Origin: Paralichthys olivaceus
Lineage: Eukaryota; Chordata; Actinopteri; Pleuronectiformes; Paralichthyidae
Assembly: GCF_024713975.1 (NCBI RefSeq)
Contig: NC_091112.1
Span: forward strand, 14,728,501-14,792,500
Reading direction: 5' to 3'
Length of the DNA: 64,000 nt
Shown here: in pieces, positions 26,101 to 41,834 of the stretch
Numbering within the stretch: the stretch's first letter is position 1
How the letters are laid out: each line of letters starts with the position of its first letter
The notes under the pieces: model-generated
What the model saw: only the letters and a program-made list of their open reading frames with translations
Told to the model about the DNA's origin: nothing
Databases searched by the model: none
Position numbers and translations under genes: made by a program

Positions 26101-28041
26101 GACAATTTGGGCAAAGAAACACTTGGCCACCTTGAGAGTGAGATACAGAAAGGAAGTAGCATTAGCAATGCATTTCAGCATTATAATAATGTCAGGTTAT
26201 ATGACACTACTATAACTATATAAACAAAAGGGGTCTGGCTGCAGTAGAGGTCATAAATCCCACCTCCTCCATGCTGGTGAATGGGAAAAAATTAAAAAAT
26301 TGAAATACCTGACACAAAAGGTTTTTTTAAAGAGTATTTAAATACTTAATATTCAGTTATTATAGGTTTAAATATGAATTTACAGGCAACTGCTGATTCG
26401 TTCAGTTTAGCATTTAGACTGAGAGCAGAGAAAAACAGCTAGCTAACTCTATTTAAAGCTTTTTTTTTGGTCTTTTTTGGTGCCTATGTAAAGACTAGGC
26501 TAGCAGCTTGCCCTTTTCAGTCATTGTGCAAAACTACGCTAATTGCTTTGACAGAAAGGAGAGTCAATCTTCTTATCTTCAAAGCTGAACAATAAAGCAA
26601 CTATGAATATTATATAATAATATATGTGTATGTGTGTCTGTTTGTAACAGTGTTCCTTATTTCCATTTAAGAAAGTTAGTACACTCACAATGAGGGTGAG
26701 TGTACATCCTGAGTCAATAACACGCCACATACCATTTTCAGAATGTCTAATGTTTATATCCTGCTTATCTTTTGATATCATAGCTTTCAGTGTCCAACAT
26801 CTGCTTCCTGGTATCCGGAAAAGTTCGACTTTAAACAACTGGTATGCACAATGCATTGTTGAGCTTTAGGTCTGTATTTATATAGAGGTTTTCTAGTCTT
26901 GATGAATCATTAAAGTGCTTTACAGCACAGTTTATTGCCATTCACCCATACACACACACACTAATACAGTGCATCTATGGGCAGCACTTTTTTTGCTTCT
27001 CACTACCTGTCCTTCAAGGCATTTCCACCAAACGGTTGCAACTAGAAATAAACACAAACGAGACCTACATCTCAATTCTGTTCCCTTGAAATTGTACTTT
27101 TGAGTTATTCTCGTCCATTTCCAGGAGAATTCAATGAATTCAAAGTTCAGGTGCAGATATAAAAGAGCACTCCTAGAGATGGAAGAGACTTCAAAAGTTA
27201 AAGACACTTCTGCTGGGAGGATGACCCTGCAACCTGCCAGTTAAAAAGACAGGATCAAGGCCAATGAAGCTGAATAGCCGCTGTAATGCCCACGGTCCCC
27301 CTCACCTCTTCACTGAGGCCTCCGTCGTGCTTCATGATGCAGTCGTACATGTCTCCTCCGTCTCCCAGCTCCAGGATGAGGTAGAGCTTTGTGGCCGTGT
27401 CGATGACCTCGTACAGGCGCACCACGTTGGGATGTTGCACCATCTTCATGCATCGCACCTCCTGGAAAAGGTGACCCCGTGCCACTGGGTCCAGCTTGGT
27501 CTTGTCTATTACCTTTACTGCAACCTGGACGAGTGACAAAATGCGAAAGGTAATGATAGCAACCTTTCCCACGCCAACAACAATGGCGAAGATATTTCTT
27601 TTCTGTAGCCGTTAATGACAAATATCTATAATCATCATAATACTCAAGAAGAACCTTAGAGGTATTTAGTGCTTGGTCTTGTTGTGTTAGAAAAACCTTT
27701 AAAACATTAAGACCAAGATCAATACCATGTTTTCAATCAGTCTACTCAGACATTACAATACATTACTCAAAACTGTAACTTCAGCCTTCTTCTCTATGTG
27801 TCTTCGAGGGAGTGGCTGAAATTTTTAACAGTGTGTTGACGCTGGCTGATAGAATGAGGACATTCCATTACTGCCATTAAAGCGTTGCAGTTGCATGTAC
27901 AGACATGGACAGGCATACCTTTTCCCCAGTGAATACATGTCGAGCCAGTTTGACCACAGCAAAGTGCCCACGGCCCAGAGTCTTGTCCAGGTCATACAGC
28001 CCAGCAATCTTCCCATCGCGGTGGCGCTTGAGCCCCGCCAT
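17126..28041 (-). CDS. snrk: SNF-related serine/threonine kinase (AMPK-related family)
   Basis: Seven coding exons on the minus strand join in frame: 28041-27919, 27524-27306, 26130-25884, 21368-21227, 20699-20487, 20133-19999 and 18422-17126, giving 791 aa (human 765). The kinase domain carries the Gly loop G23-R-G25-H-F, catalytic Lys45, helix-C Glu63, the HRD loop (Asp139), DFG (Asp158) and the SAPE motif. The activation loop LTTSCGS places Thr173 at the residue LKB1 phosphorylates in human SNRK. A UBA-like region follows ([16 protein letters not shown] onward, exons 5-6). The 432-residue last exon is mostly low complexity, with two acidic runs, and ends in a strongly conserved tail ([24 protein letters not shown]). 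SNRK is known in metabolic, vascular and haematopoietic regulation. Identification is secure; a/b paralogue status is unknown. Confidence 0.97.
20195..20234. repeat. 12-bp tandem repeat GCACGCATGAGC (3 copies plus CA run)
   Basis: Three exact copies at 20195-20206, 20207-20218 and 20219-20230, followed by GCACACACACAC. The array lies about 60 bp from the snrk exon 6 acceptor, inside the upstream intron. Alternating purine-pyrimidine content is high. Confidence 0.95.
26228..26305 (+). mobile_element. Fragment of family 1 in a snrk intron
   Basis: GGCTGCAGTAGAGGTCATAAATCCCACCTCCTCCATG aligns with the TGCTGCAGGATAGGTTATAAATCCTG...CTCCTCCGTG section of the 59691-60122 copy. Only about 75 bp remain, between snrk coding exons 2 and 3. 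Confidence 0.55.
26866..27030 (+). mobile_element. Left half of dispersed repeat family 2 in a snrk intron
   Basis: TAGGTCTGTATTTATATAGAG, TTTTCTAGTCTTGATGA and AAAGTGCTTTACAG match family 2 at 14433. It continues with CATTCACCCATACACACACA and CATCTATGGGCAGCACTTTTT, then breaks off. It sits between snrk coding exons 2 and 3. Confidence 0.65.
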
Positions 28042-28275
28042 GGTGGTTAGCGGACGGGGGAGGGAGGGACTGCTTTCTGTCGCCTGCTGCTCCTCGGTCA
28101 GGTCTCCATCTCTTCCTGATTAGATGGAAGTTAGGCGAGGTTTGTGGCGGCGGTTCAGTTGATTCTAGACAAGCTGTGAGTCTTCTGAGAGGTAGCCTCA
28201 AGGGTTTGAAGGAAGGTTTACTTTTTGGTTGGTAACGGCAACTGCTCACAGAGCTTTGTCTTGTCAACTGATGAT
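28042..28275 (-). other. snrk: snrk 5'UTR part of the start exon
   Basis: A plausible acceptor (TCCCACAG then ATCATCAG on the minus strand) sits at 28276, so the exon carrying the start codon probably runs 28275-27919 with about 234 nt of leader. The start ATG (28041-28039) is chosen because the translation [18 protein letters not shown] matches the SNRK N-terminus and the numbering of K45, D139 and T173 then agrees with human. Confidence 0.6.
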
Positions 28276-31267
28276 CTGTGGGAGGACGAGATTAAGAGGA
28301 AATCTAAATTCATATTGATGACAATAGACTAGGAGTCTACAGTCAAGCTAGTAGCTTTGTGAGAATGTAGTCTGGCATTCTGAGTTAAATGTTACTGTTA
28401 GCACTCTAAAGCCACGTGTAGCGTTCACCTGGATCAATGTTTAGTGCATAAGCATGACAGCATCAAGTAATAAGCATACATACAGCTGAGGCTGATGGGA
28501 ACATCAAGTCATATTTACATTTAGGTGGACATTTCAAACGAGTGAAGGCAATTAATAATGTTAAAACTCGACACTCAATTATTGTAAAATGAAAATTTGT
28601 AATTTTCTTTTACAACTAAAATGTCAAAGTTAAATCAAAATTAAAACTATTATTCACTAAAGTGCACAAAACAACAAAAGCTATCTTCATATATACTGAT
28701 GATTCTATGCTCTATATGAATTACATATGACTATTGTATGAAAGTTTGACACATACATTGACAGTAACCACTATCTTTGTTGTATATTAATTGTTTATTT
28801 ATTGTGTTTTACATGAAATGGTCAAAATAAATGGTAAATTCCCAAAGGGATGTTTTCATATTATATTAATGCTTTATTTTAAATAAAAAAAACATGGACT
28901 AACATTACTAATCTGCAAATATTTTGTTAAAATTAATTTAAATTATTGCAATTAATCTTCTAACAATCTTTTAATAAAAAATAATTGACTGACCTTTTTG
29001 AGCTTTAGTTCATTATTATCACATTCTATTGTCAAATGTTTTCTGATATGTTTTAAAATCTTTATTCATAATATTAACTCATATTCTAGATTATATTTTT
29101 TATATTTATAAATTCATTTATATTAGTTTCCTTTATTGTAGTTTTTTAATTTTATTTATAAATGTATTTACTCTAGTTCATATTTTTATTTAATTTATTC
29201 TGGTTTAGAATTCTTTGCCCCTGGGGGAAGACGAACCTCTACTAATCTTAACAAATTAATCTCATATGCCACCTCGCTCACATGTCCGACCAGCCGCTCT
29301 TTTCACCAGGAGCTACTGTCGTCATACCATTTTTGTTTCACAGCCATGATTATGAAACAACGCCTCCAGGGGAGGCATGCCATTCCTCTTCCAAGAATCT
29401 AGGTACGTGCCAAGAGCACAGAAACGGCAAAAAAAAACACACAATGTACAAGCAAAGAACATTCCTGAAAGGTGATCATCGCCTGGGTGTGTTCCACTCA
29501 CCTGGATTCACAGAGACAACAGGAAACCAAATAACTCTTGCCAGGGAACACACCTACATACACAGCTTGATGTAGTAAGATGGCAAAAATGTAATCCTGT
29601 CCGACCCACCAGCAGTTTGTGGTCGCTTGAATGAAACCATAAAAGCCTGTGGAGCTCTTTGTGCTTTTTATGTGATCCTCAGTTTGAGGACTGAACCTGT
29701 GAGACATGAGTGAGTCATTTTTCCTTATAATAGGAGGCTGACATCTCTATCTGTCTCTGCTCTGTCTCCCTCTAAGACATGTAGACACACACTAACACAC
29801 ACGCACAGTCATCTCAACTTTTCTGAAGTCTTCCCGTCACAGACACTGACAACATGTAGGTGTTGATGTTTCGGAAAACTGCCATGAAAGCGGACACGGA
29901 CACACGCGCACACACACACACGCTGCTTTCATGTGTGCATGCACATTCCCAGATGCATGCACACAGACACACAGCTCTGACACGCTATAGTCTGGCTGAC
30001 AGAGCAGGTTAGGTGAGATCAATGAGGGCTGTAGTGTGGTGATGAGCTGGTGTAGTGGTCTCAGTCAAACCAGGGTATAAACATTTACTGAGCAGTGAGT
30101 GTGAGTGAGTGTGTGTGTTAACATGTATATCTATAGTTTTGAGGGACAATCTTGGTTGAATACCATTATTGTGAGGTTTTTTTTTGGCTGGTCCTCACAA
30201 ATTCAATGAGCTGTTTGAGGTCTTACTGTAAGACTTGGTTTTCAGGGTTAGGGTTAGTATTAGGTTTAGGTTAAGCGTGTGTGTGTGTGTGTACTCACTT
30301 CAGCCTTCAAAGCTGAGAACATTATGAAACTACAAACTAAACTGCTGAATGCGCTTCATTATGTAATTACCAAGACAGGCATGACAATGTGTTGTACGTA
30401 TAGTAGAGCAGTGTATCAGTGCATGCATGCTTTCAGGTTGGTTGTGTAAGTGTTCAAGGTATTGATTTACAAGGTGGTAGGGTCTGTGTGTGCACACAAA
30501 AGCACACAAACACATATGAGGTCAAGGACCTGTAATAATAGCTGCTACACTCACAGCCTGTGAGATTCAAGATAATGAATATGAGGTTATAAAACCCTTG
30601 AATAACTGCAGCATCTGTTTATTGATACATTGGATTGAGATATCAACATAATGAGATGTTATCCAACATTTGGAAGACATGGCCTGTGATAACATCTCAA
30701 TGTCTCAGGCTGTTATTTAAGTCTCACATGGTTGTACTATTGTAAAAAGTTGTGTCCTGAACAACTTCAAACAACCCTACATCTCCAGTTGTTAACCAGA
30801 TCAATCAGAGTTTGAAAGACTTTAGAAAAGATTCAAGAAAGTCTGAAAAATCAACAGGATTTTTTAAGCAGCAGAAATGTTTCTACCATCTTAAATTAGA
30901 ATAAACCTATGACACCTCAAATTTATTTTAGCACACAATATGCACAATTATACTGTCAGGACCATTATACTGTCAGGATGGTGTTACTGTAGGACTATGT
31001 TATCCCTGGATATCATAGTAATAAGGTAAGAGGTTGACAAGACAATAAAATAAGCAATGAAATCAAATCAAATGAGAATATGTTCATCTATCACAATAGA
31101 CTAATTATATCTTCAAATGACACATGAAGTGATCGCAGTGTTGAAGGTTAGAGACACTGTCACTGCATAGGTGCTGCTGCCCATATGGGACCCCGGCCCC
31201 CCTCCCCTGTCAACATGCCTGCTGGCTGCAGACACATAAACACGACGGTGCGGGGCAGCCCTGCACC

Positions 31268-31268
<1 letters not shown>

Positions 31269-31363
<95 letters not shown>

Positions 31364-31400
31364 CACACGCACACACACACGCACACATACAGACAGGCAC
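31269..31400. repeat. (AC)44 microsatellite with interrupted tail
   Basis: Uninterrupted AC runs 31269-31356, followed by CACGCACACA-type interruptions to about 31400. It lies about 120 bp inside the predicted snrk leader intron. It generates several spurious poly-His/Thr and poly-Cys/Val open frames. Confidence 0.97.
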
Positions 31401-31523
31401 GCACACGCACGCACACGGGGATGCGTCCCCCGGTGAAAGGCAGCAGCTAACTTGCCACAGACTATCACCGGGGCCTCACCCCCATCACATCCGCCCCTCT
31501 CTCCACCCCACGGTCCCTCTCAC

Positions 31524-31650
31524 CTCTGGGCGCCTCCTCCCCTCTGCTGCCTCTCAAACTGCGGGACAGTGCGGAGCTCCGGGCCCGGGGCTGCGGGGGG
31601 GGTTCACCGCCGACGTCCGCTCTGACACTCGGGACCGACTGAAGGTAACA
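31524..31650 (-). promoter_or_regulatory. snrk: Probable snrk non-coding first exon and CpG-rich promoter
   Basis: Positions 31440-31650 are the most GC- and CpG-rich stretch between the snrk start exon and rpl14. On the minus strand, GCGCCCAGAG is followed by GTGAGAG, a good splice donor with the exon edge at 31524. This would splice to the acceptor at 28276, giving a 3.2-kb leader intron, as expected for this gene. The transcription start cannot be placed from sequence; the outer coordinate is approximate. This is inference, not homology. Confidence 0.5.
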
Positions 31651-34341
31651 GCGGCCGGAGATGATTCCACAGTGTCCCTGAGTAAATATGTTACTCTGTC
31701 AACTCAACCTCTCTCTACCTCTCCTCCCCTCTCTCCCTCCCTCACTCGCTCTCTTTCAGTCACGTCAAGTGAACGTAGCTGGGACAGGAAACATGTTTCA
31801 AAATAAAAGCAGTAAATTCAAATTGCAGTATTAAAGCTCCAGAGGGGCCTTATTCTTATTATTTGTCATGGATTTCTCTTGTGATCATTTAATATGGACT
31901 GTGTCATTTAGGTGTGGGTTTTGTTCTTCACTTGTTGAGGAAAAATGTTCCACACAGTCGTCTGATTTTCTTATTTCTAACCAGAGACTTTACATTGGTG
32001 AATAAAATAATTAACTTGATGAGGCTCACTTGTCCTTACTTGAAAATATGGCTTTATTACAACATGGATCTGTCGACAGAGAAGACTACTGGTCCAACAA
32101 CTTAGAAGCATAATATAAAGATTTCAGTATTTTAACAAAAGGGAGCGAACAGACAGCAGCCTACGTCAAGATGTCAATTATCCTCCTGTGATCCTGTAAT
32201 CATCCATCTGTTATCTATAGCACTAGTCCTTTGAGGATAGTGAGCAATAAGGGCAATAAGAAGATCATGTTAAAGCAGCAAATACAAATTCAAAAAATGG
32301 GAACACTAAAAAGAAAACCTTGATAGTAATAATAATGAGATAAATTATTGCTGAGATAAATGAACAATTAACACAGAGACATATATTTAGCCCTTTTATT
32401 TCATTGTGTTGTGCCTCATTGTAAAATGAAAACACTTAATAAGCTAAAATAAGCTTTTATTGTGAAGGGATATTCACCTGTTTTCCGGGTATAGTAAGAA
32501 ACAAATGACAGCTGTGTCATCACTGCACCTCGCTACCATTCATCTCTGACGTCAGAGCTACGCTGAGAGGACAGCGTGTTTTTCAGGCCCAGTGATAATA
32601 ACACTTTACATGGTTCCAGCTCAGCTGATGTCAGACTCATGATCTCAGACTCTGAAATGCACAGAGGAGGACACATTCCATTCATGTTTGTGTTGCACGG
32701 ATCAGGCTGCAGAGGAACAATGGCTCATTATCACCATCATCAGCTCTGACACCACAGACAAGCTGTCAGTCAGACCACAGGCCCCCTCCAGCACTCAGCC
32801 TTCAGCTGTCAGGGAGGAATCCACTGGCTGCTGTGTGTCTGTGTGTTTGCATCATGTCCCTGTCCTCTCTGCACCAGCTGGACAATGTTCAAATGTGATG
32901 TTATGTAATTTTAACCAGCTCCTCTCTGAGATCTGAGGTGGAACCTGTAGTTGGCTGCTGAGGTGCTGGGCCTCCACGCTGGTCAGGTTCAGCAGGGACT
33001 TGGATGGCGGGCCGCACTGTGTGGGGGTGTTTAAGTGACACCTGCTCTGTAATTTATTCATTTCCCTCCATCACCACAGCCTGGCAGCAAACAGCCTCCA
33101 CATGTTATTTACTCTGTGGATCTACATCCACGTGAGAGGCTGTTTTCTGTTTTCTGTGTGATTTTCAGCAGAAAGACAAAGGGGTCATGCTCCACTATAA
33201 GCTGAGACTGCCATCTAGTGGTTGTGAGAAGAGGGTTCTGTGTACAAAACAATGACATTAAATAACGAGAATAATTTCCCATCAGACTCAAAATGCCTGC
33301 AGGCTATTGTAGTGAAATCAAATGAATGTATGTTATATCAATTCTGATTCTTGACTAAATTGAGTCATGTGCCAACATTGGCTTGAGAGCTTTAGATTTT
33401 ATTTTAGGAGCCATTTCATGAGTTTGATATTTATTTTTGCATCTATATTTGGAGCAGTTGGGGGCACTAAGCGCCAGACCAGGTAGGATTTAGAATAAAG
33501 GTAGCAGTTGGACAATGGACTTTTTAATTGCCTGAGTATAATCAACCTGAACTGGGGCATCAGTGGCTTTTCATTATAAGTTTATTTTGATGGGAAAATG
33601 TTTTTTTAACAGTCACTACCAAATCAAAATGTGAGACAGGCTAACAGCCCAGTAGATCTCTCTCCAGGACATCTGTACTTTTATTTAAATATCATATCAA
33701 TATGATTAAAATATGAAATATACTTGGTGTTTTATTTTGCTTAACATCTTCAGAACTAAAAAGTTTGGGTTCAGCTCACAAAACTCCTGTTCCACCACTA
33801 AGGTAAAACCAACAATATTCATACTCCAAGAATACACATTCATATGTGCCTGGTTGTTGTATCAACATGAACTAAGATACAGGCATTTAATTGTTTTTGC
33901 ATTGCATGATGAAAATAGTTTCCCTTTCAGATCTGAATTGTTCACTGCTGTTATACTTCAGGGTATAAATATGAACAGAGACTTGGGTTCCATTTCACCT
34001 GTTCATTATATTATTTAACTTATATCAGTTAATACATATTCTTTAGCTTCATAATTCTCAAAAATATAAACTATATCACTGCTGCAATCAGCAAAGTGTT
34101 TGAACAGAAAACCAGAAAGCTCAGGATGTGCTGTTCGGTCCTGATGGACATGATTCTGCAGAAACCATGTCCAACAGGACAGACAGCTGACTGTCTCAGT
34201 AGAGGTGTACGTTATAAGCATTTACTCCAACTATGTTCAAAGATTTATTCACAAGTAGAGAACATGTAATTAATCTACTACGTTTTACCAAATAGACACA
34301 GAAAAGAGGAGAAGAAACAGATGGAAAATTGAGCAGGAACA

Positions 34342-34347
34342 TTTATT
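34342..34347 (-). terminator. rpl14: rpl14 poly(A) signal, 13 nt after the stop
   Basis: TTTATT on the plus strand is AATAAA on the minus strand, beginning about 13 nt past the TGA (34363-34361). It implies a 3'UTR of only about 35-40 nt, as is common for ribosomal-protein mRNAs. Confidence 0.75.
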
Positions 34348-34360
34348 TAGTGAAAACTGT

Positions 34361-37112
<2,752 letters not shown>

Positions 37113-37115
<3 letters not shown>

Positions 37116-37160
37116 GATGGCAGTCCGGGAGCAGAAAGGACGTCAGCGCTTCCGCCTGAC
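37113..37160 (-). promoter_or_regulatory. rpl14: rpl14 5'-TOP transcription start and 24-26 nt leader
   Basis: Reading the minus strand toward the ATG, CGCTGACGTCCTTTCTGCTCC contains a pyrimidine tract (CCTTTCT, about 37139-37133) expected at the cap site of a terminal-oligopyrimidine mRNA. Such mRNAs are translationally controlled by mTOR through LARP1. A TGACGTC (CRE-like) element overlaps the upstream side. The leader would be about 25 nt. No TATA box is seen, as is typical of this gene class. Confidence 0.65.
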
Positions 37161-37236
37161 GCACATACAGCTTCCGCTGATCCTGTACGCATGCGCAGTC
37201 TGACGGGTTTATATCGCTGCATGAGTATCAGAGTAA

Positions 37237-37669
37237 AGACTGTAAATAAAATAAACCATAGACTGTAAATAAAGTAAACTATAGACTGTAAATAAAGTAA
37301 ACTATAGACTGTAAATAAAGTAAACTATAGACTGTAAATAAAATAAACCATAGACTGTAAATAAAGTAAACTATAGACTGTAAATAAAGTAAACTATAGA
37401 CTGTAAATAAAATAAACCATAGACTGTAAATAAAGTAAACTATAGACTGTAAATAAAGTAAACTATAGACTGTAAATAAAGTAAACCATAGACTGTAAAT
37501 AAAGTAAACTATAGACTGTAAATAAAATAAACCATAGACTGTAAATAAAGTAAACTATAGACTGTAAATAAAGTAAACTATAGACTGTAAATAAAGTAAA
37601 CCATAGACTGTAAATAAAGTAAACTATAGACTGTAAATAAAATAAACCATAGACTGTAAATAAAGTAAA
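37237..37669. repeat. 23-bp minisatellite (18 full copies plus a partial) beside the rpl14 promoter
   Basis: Eighteen head-to-tail 23-bp units and a final 19-bp partial start at 37237, each beginning AGACTGTAAATAAA. Only two positions vary: 15 (G/A) and 21 (T/C). They give three unit types: A (A,C), B (G,T) and C (G,C). The order is A-B-B-B, A-B-B, A-B-B-C-B, A-B-B-C-B, A-B(partial), so two adjacent 115-bp higher-order blocks (37398-37512, 37513-37627) are identical. Each unit contains AATAAA on the plus strand. The array begins about 100 bp upstream of the rpl14 start site. Confidence 0.97.
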
Positions 37670-40600
37670 GCAGCATTAAAATACTATCTATAATGTTCAG
37701 AAGCTGCTGACAAAGTTTAATAAGAAGCGACAGATATACAGTTATATATATATATATTCAGATATATTTTATGATTTCTGGCACTAAATTCATTTGTCAA
37801 CGTTTTAATTTTCAAACATTATAGCAGTTCTTTTTATTAATATTAGTATTATTATGCACCGAGATGAAAAAGTATCACATTCTCCTGTTTCCATCAATAA
37901 TACAATCCAAGAGAGATTAGATTACTTCCCATAAAGTATTTTTGCACTCTTTCAGTTTGCACTACTCTTATCCTATCCACCATGTGCCTTATGACTGCAT
38001 ACTATGTTGTACTGTGTACTATGTTGTATAAGTACTTAAAATGTTGCATACTTATATGTTCTATCTATTTATATGTGTAGACCTGGCCCGTCTATGTCCT
38101 GTACATATGGGAGAACTGACAATAAAGTTGAATTTGACTAATACTATGACTCGATCCAAAACATGATGACTTCAATCTGTGCTGCAATCTGTACACATAT
38201 ATTGTATCATAACTAGGATGAATTCATGTTTTAGAGGATATGATAACTTATTTATCTGCACCACTGCACTTTCCATAAAGGCACATAATGTAAAAGTTTT
38301 GATGTATTTGAAGTTTATTACATATGTACGCAACACATTCAAGTTTTTGTTATATAGGAAGATACAGAAACAGCAACTTCTTATATTTAAGAAGTTGAAA
38401 ATATCACTTTCTGCCACATGTGAATGATAAGGCGATTATCACGAGCTAATTTTGTGCACATTGACTGTATGACGGATTCACCACTAGATGGCAGCACAAC
38501 TATGTAACGTTCAAAGATGCTATTATCAAGAACTGTCAAACTTCATATTTGATCCATTATCCGTTATCTATAGGGTCGCTAGGGGGGTGGAGCATTTCCC
38601 AGCTGACATGGAGTGAGAGGTAGGGAAAAGTTGGACGGCCGTCAGCAAGTCAATGGAGATAATAAAGAGACAGATCCAGCAAAATGAATTCATTTCTCTC
38701 TTCACAATCTGATTTGATTGGGCTTTGGAAATATTGTATATCATAAGTAGTGAAACAATATCCTGGCTCTTTTGTTGTGGCCCCTCTGTCTGACTTCATT
38801 GGAGTTTTACGCCACCTTCACCTCTTGACAGGCCACACGGCTTCTCTGACTCCAAACAAAGACAGGAAACACACTGTGGTCTGCAGAATAGGTTACCCTC
38901 ACTTAAAGAAAAGTCAAGAATGAGAGTTAGATCGGAAGAGCATTTAATTCACATTCCTCTGAAATTTGGTAATCACTTAGGGGAAATACACTTTCTGCAA
39001 AACCGCGGAAAGAAAAGAACATTGAAATGAGTGCTTTTTGTTTGGCTAACTGGTCAGAGAACCTCAGGCATGAAAAATCCTGATTCGTTTTACTGTCTAA
39101 TGTCTGATATCCATCACTTCATTAAAGCCAATTGTCGTCAAACACATTTTTCATTGTGTAGGCCGCTCTGTACTTGTGTTGTTTTCCTTGCCACGGAGGT
39201 CGTTGTTAATCAGAAGTCTTGAGAACCAAACAAAATGCCATTCTTCGGGAAGGCTTTACTCTGGTGAGTGATGGAAAATGTGATTTATTTTCAGCTGCTA
39301 CGTCACAGTCGCTTTGTCTGGCTTTTCCTGTGGCCCTCTCCCCAATAACATGTTTGTTTTCAGGTCTATATTTGTGTAGCCAACTGCTACCGGCGGGGGA
39401 AATCCTGTCTGACCTTTCTGATGAAAACACTGGCCCCTAGTGACGTGCAGGAGACTGAATTTTTCTTTAAACTGTATGTTTTCATGCCTCTAATCTTTGT
39501 TTGAACAGACAATCCTCAGTATCTGACAGAAATATAAAGAAGCCTGGAAGCAGAGGCCATGGCAGGACATGCATACATCCTTTACTGTGAGAACACACAC
39601 ACCCACACATATAGTGTGCACATTATTGATGACTGCTGCATCACACTCGCGTGCGCACACATACAAACACACACAGATGGTTGCAGTTAGGCTGTAATAT
39701 TTTTCGCTGAAGTTGCCCTTGGTGTTTCATGTCTGGAAAATCTGAGTCATGCTCGTTTGACAAATCATCTCTGATCTAATGTAGGCTTTGTTTAATCACC
39801 CTATAACGCATTAGACCATGTTTGTTAGTGAAACAGATGCTCAGATAAATAAAACACGTCGTCATCATGGAACTCACACAGGGTGCACACACGGTAGGAT
39901 TAATTGGCCAGTGCCCACTAATTCTATAACAATCTTAACAAACATGTGCATTGTGCAAGTCAAGTGATTCTCAAAGTTTCAAGTTTGTGGAGGGAATTTA
40001 AACCAGAGGAGATGACTGTGGAACTGCAGGGAAACACAACAGTCCTTTTTGTGGGACTGTTGACTGCATGTGTACCCCATCCAAAACATTCAACACAAGA
40101 CTTCCTTAGGTTCCCACCAGTTCACACGCAAAGTTTGAAGTTGATTCCCAGGAAATGATGCTGCACTTCTGGCCTTCTTGTGGACCGGACAAAATGGATG
40201 TGGGCCTTAAGTGGCCCATGTGGTAAATGGTGAATATGGTCCAAATAACAAAAAAACAAATTCAGACCACCTTTGGGAAATGCAGTTGGTTGACATGTAG
40301 TATTTCTATGGCTTACTTGTGGCCCAGATCTGGCAAACAGGAGCAGAGCGCCCAAGTGTCATCATTCCACACAGTACGCTGGCTGGATGAAACAGTGGTG
40401 CTGAGCTGTGCTAACTATTTATATAGATTCACAATTACCGAGAGACACTAGTGATGTATCACGCTTCTCACCTAATTTCTGGAAAGAGAGCATTTATATA
40501 GACCTGAGTTCATTTCACAAAATGTGGAAATATCTTTGTATAGAGTGACACATGTATGAAATAAACAGTGACTAAATACCCTGACCACTCCATGACCATG

Positions 40601-41782
40601 ATTTCTGAGACGTTCTTATAATTTTATTATTATTATTTAAAAAAAGAATGTCTTGAATTTCTATTTTTCTGTCCCTTCAGATGAGCGTTAGTCAGTGGGT
40701 TGGTGGATTGTGTTACTATCGTGTACGGGGCTCTAATGCTAAGCTCTTCTGACCACCCAATCAACACTATGTTTGTTTGGGTGTAAACACACCAGAGAAC
40801 AAGCTGAGAACTGTGTTTTGAGAAAAATAGTAGCAAAGTAAGCTATTTGCTTTTGGGACATGTTGAAACAGGCCAAAGCTTGGTACACACATAACAAAAG
40901 CTTTTGTGAATGAGTATTTTGTGTGTGTGTGCGTGTGTGTGTGTGGTACTGTTGCGTTTGTCTGCAACCACTGATCCAGACTGCCAGGCAGTCCCATGCA
41001 GACCAGGCAGCAGCACAGCAGGGTGTTGTGCCACCGGGCCACCACTTCCCATCATGCTGTTCAGTGTGGCCAGTTCTGAATAAGTGACTCAGCAAGCCCT
41101 TGACGGACATTTTTATGTCACTGGTCTTACACAAAGAAAGGAAAGTAACACAATGCTCCCTGTGGGGTGTGTTTGTGTGTGTGTGTGTGTGTGATGCAAG
41201 GCTTTCCTTTCCAATCACACTCCATTTTTACAATCATTAATGAAGACCGAGTGTGTGTTGTGTATTTGACTTATTGCGTGTGTATTCTGTCCTCATGCCG
41301 CCACATGCCATTCTCACACTTATTCACTCTGGCATCACAAAGACACAGATGAAGTTTGATTTCCTGAGAAAAATCCTTTTTTCCTTTTTCATGCGTCACG
41401 GTTGGTCAGCCTTCCCTTTAGGGCCGACTCCATTCTGGTCACAGGGATAAACCGAAATAAAAAAGAACAATGTGGGTGTGGCTGTACGGCAGGGAGTGGG
41501 AAGATTTTTTCCTCTCTGGAACATAAACCTGACGCGAAATATTTTATAAAGTGTTGCTGCTTTAAAATACAGCAAGCTAAAGAGAGGGCAGTGCAGGTTT
41601 TATATAACAGGCCATATACAGAGAAAATGGGCCCCAGCCTTAGTGAAGCTGTCATCTGCTGGAGTAGTAAAACAATGGGAGTGAAGGGTGAGAGATAACA
41701 GAGCACTACCCCTGCTGTGATAATAACACCGTGTGATGGCTATATTTAGGCACTCACTTTGCCAGAATTGCCTTGGTGCGCG

Positions 41783-41786
<4 letters not shown>

Positions 41787-41833
<47 letters not shown>
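41787..41833. repeat. (TG)n microsatellite
   Basis: A perfect TG tract of roughly 47 bp in the spacer, in opposite phase to the CA tract 290 bp downstream at 42119. Confidence 0.95.

Positions 41834-41834
<1 letters not shown>

Noticed and set aside
27992..28267. A 91-codon frame overlapping the snrk start codon in another frame, as a possible upstream ORF
   Set aside because: The frame opens with TTG, not ATG, and I saw no upstream ATG in a good context; it is out of frame with the conserved kinase sequence.
30243..30275. Telomere-like TTAGGGTTAGGG
   Set aside because: Only two imperfect hexamers followed by diverging TTAGTATTAGG; chance or a very small interstitial motif, not a telomeric array.
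31113..31468. Several overlapping 68-102 codon frames rich in Cys/Val or His/Thr
   Set aside because: They are translations of the (AC)44 microsatellite and change frame freely. The same applies to frames at 711-947, 1050-1361, 4252-4643, 42071-42289, 44358-44736, 52149-52719 and 61616-61960.
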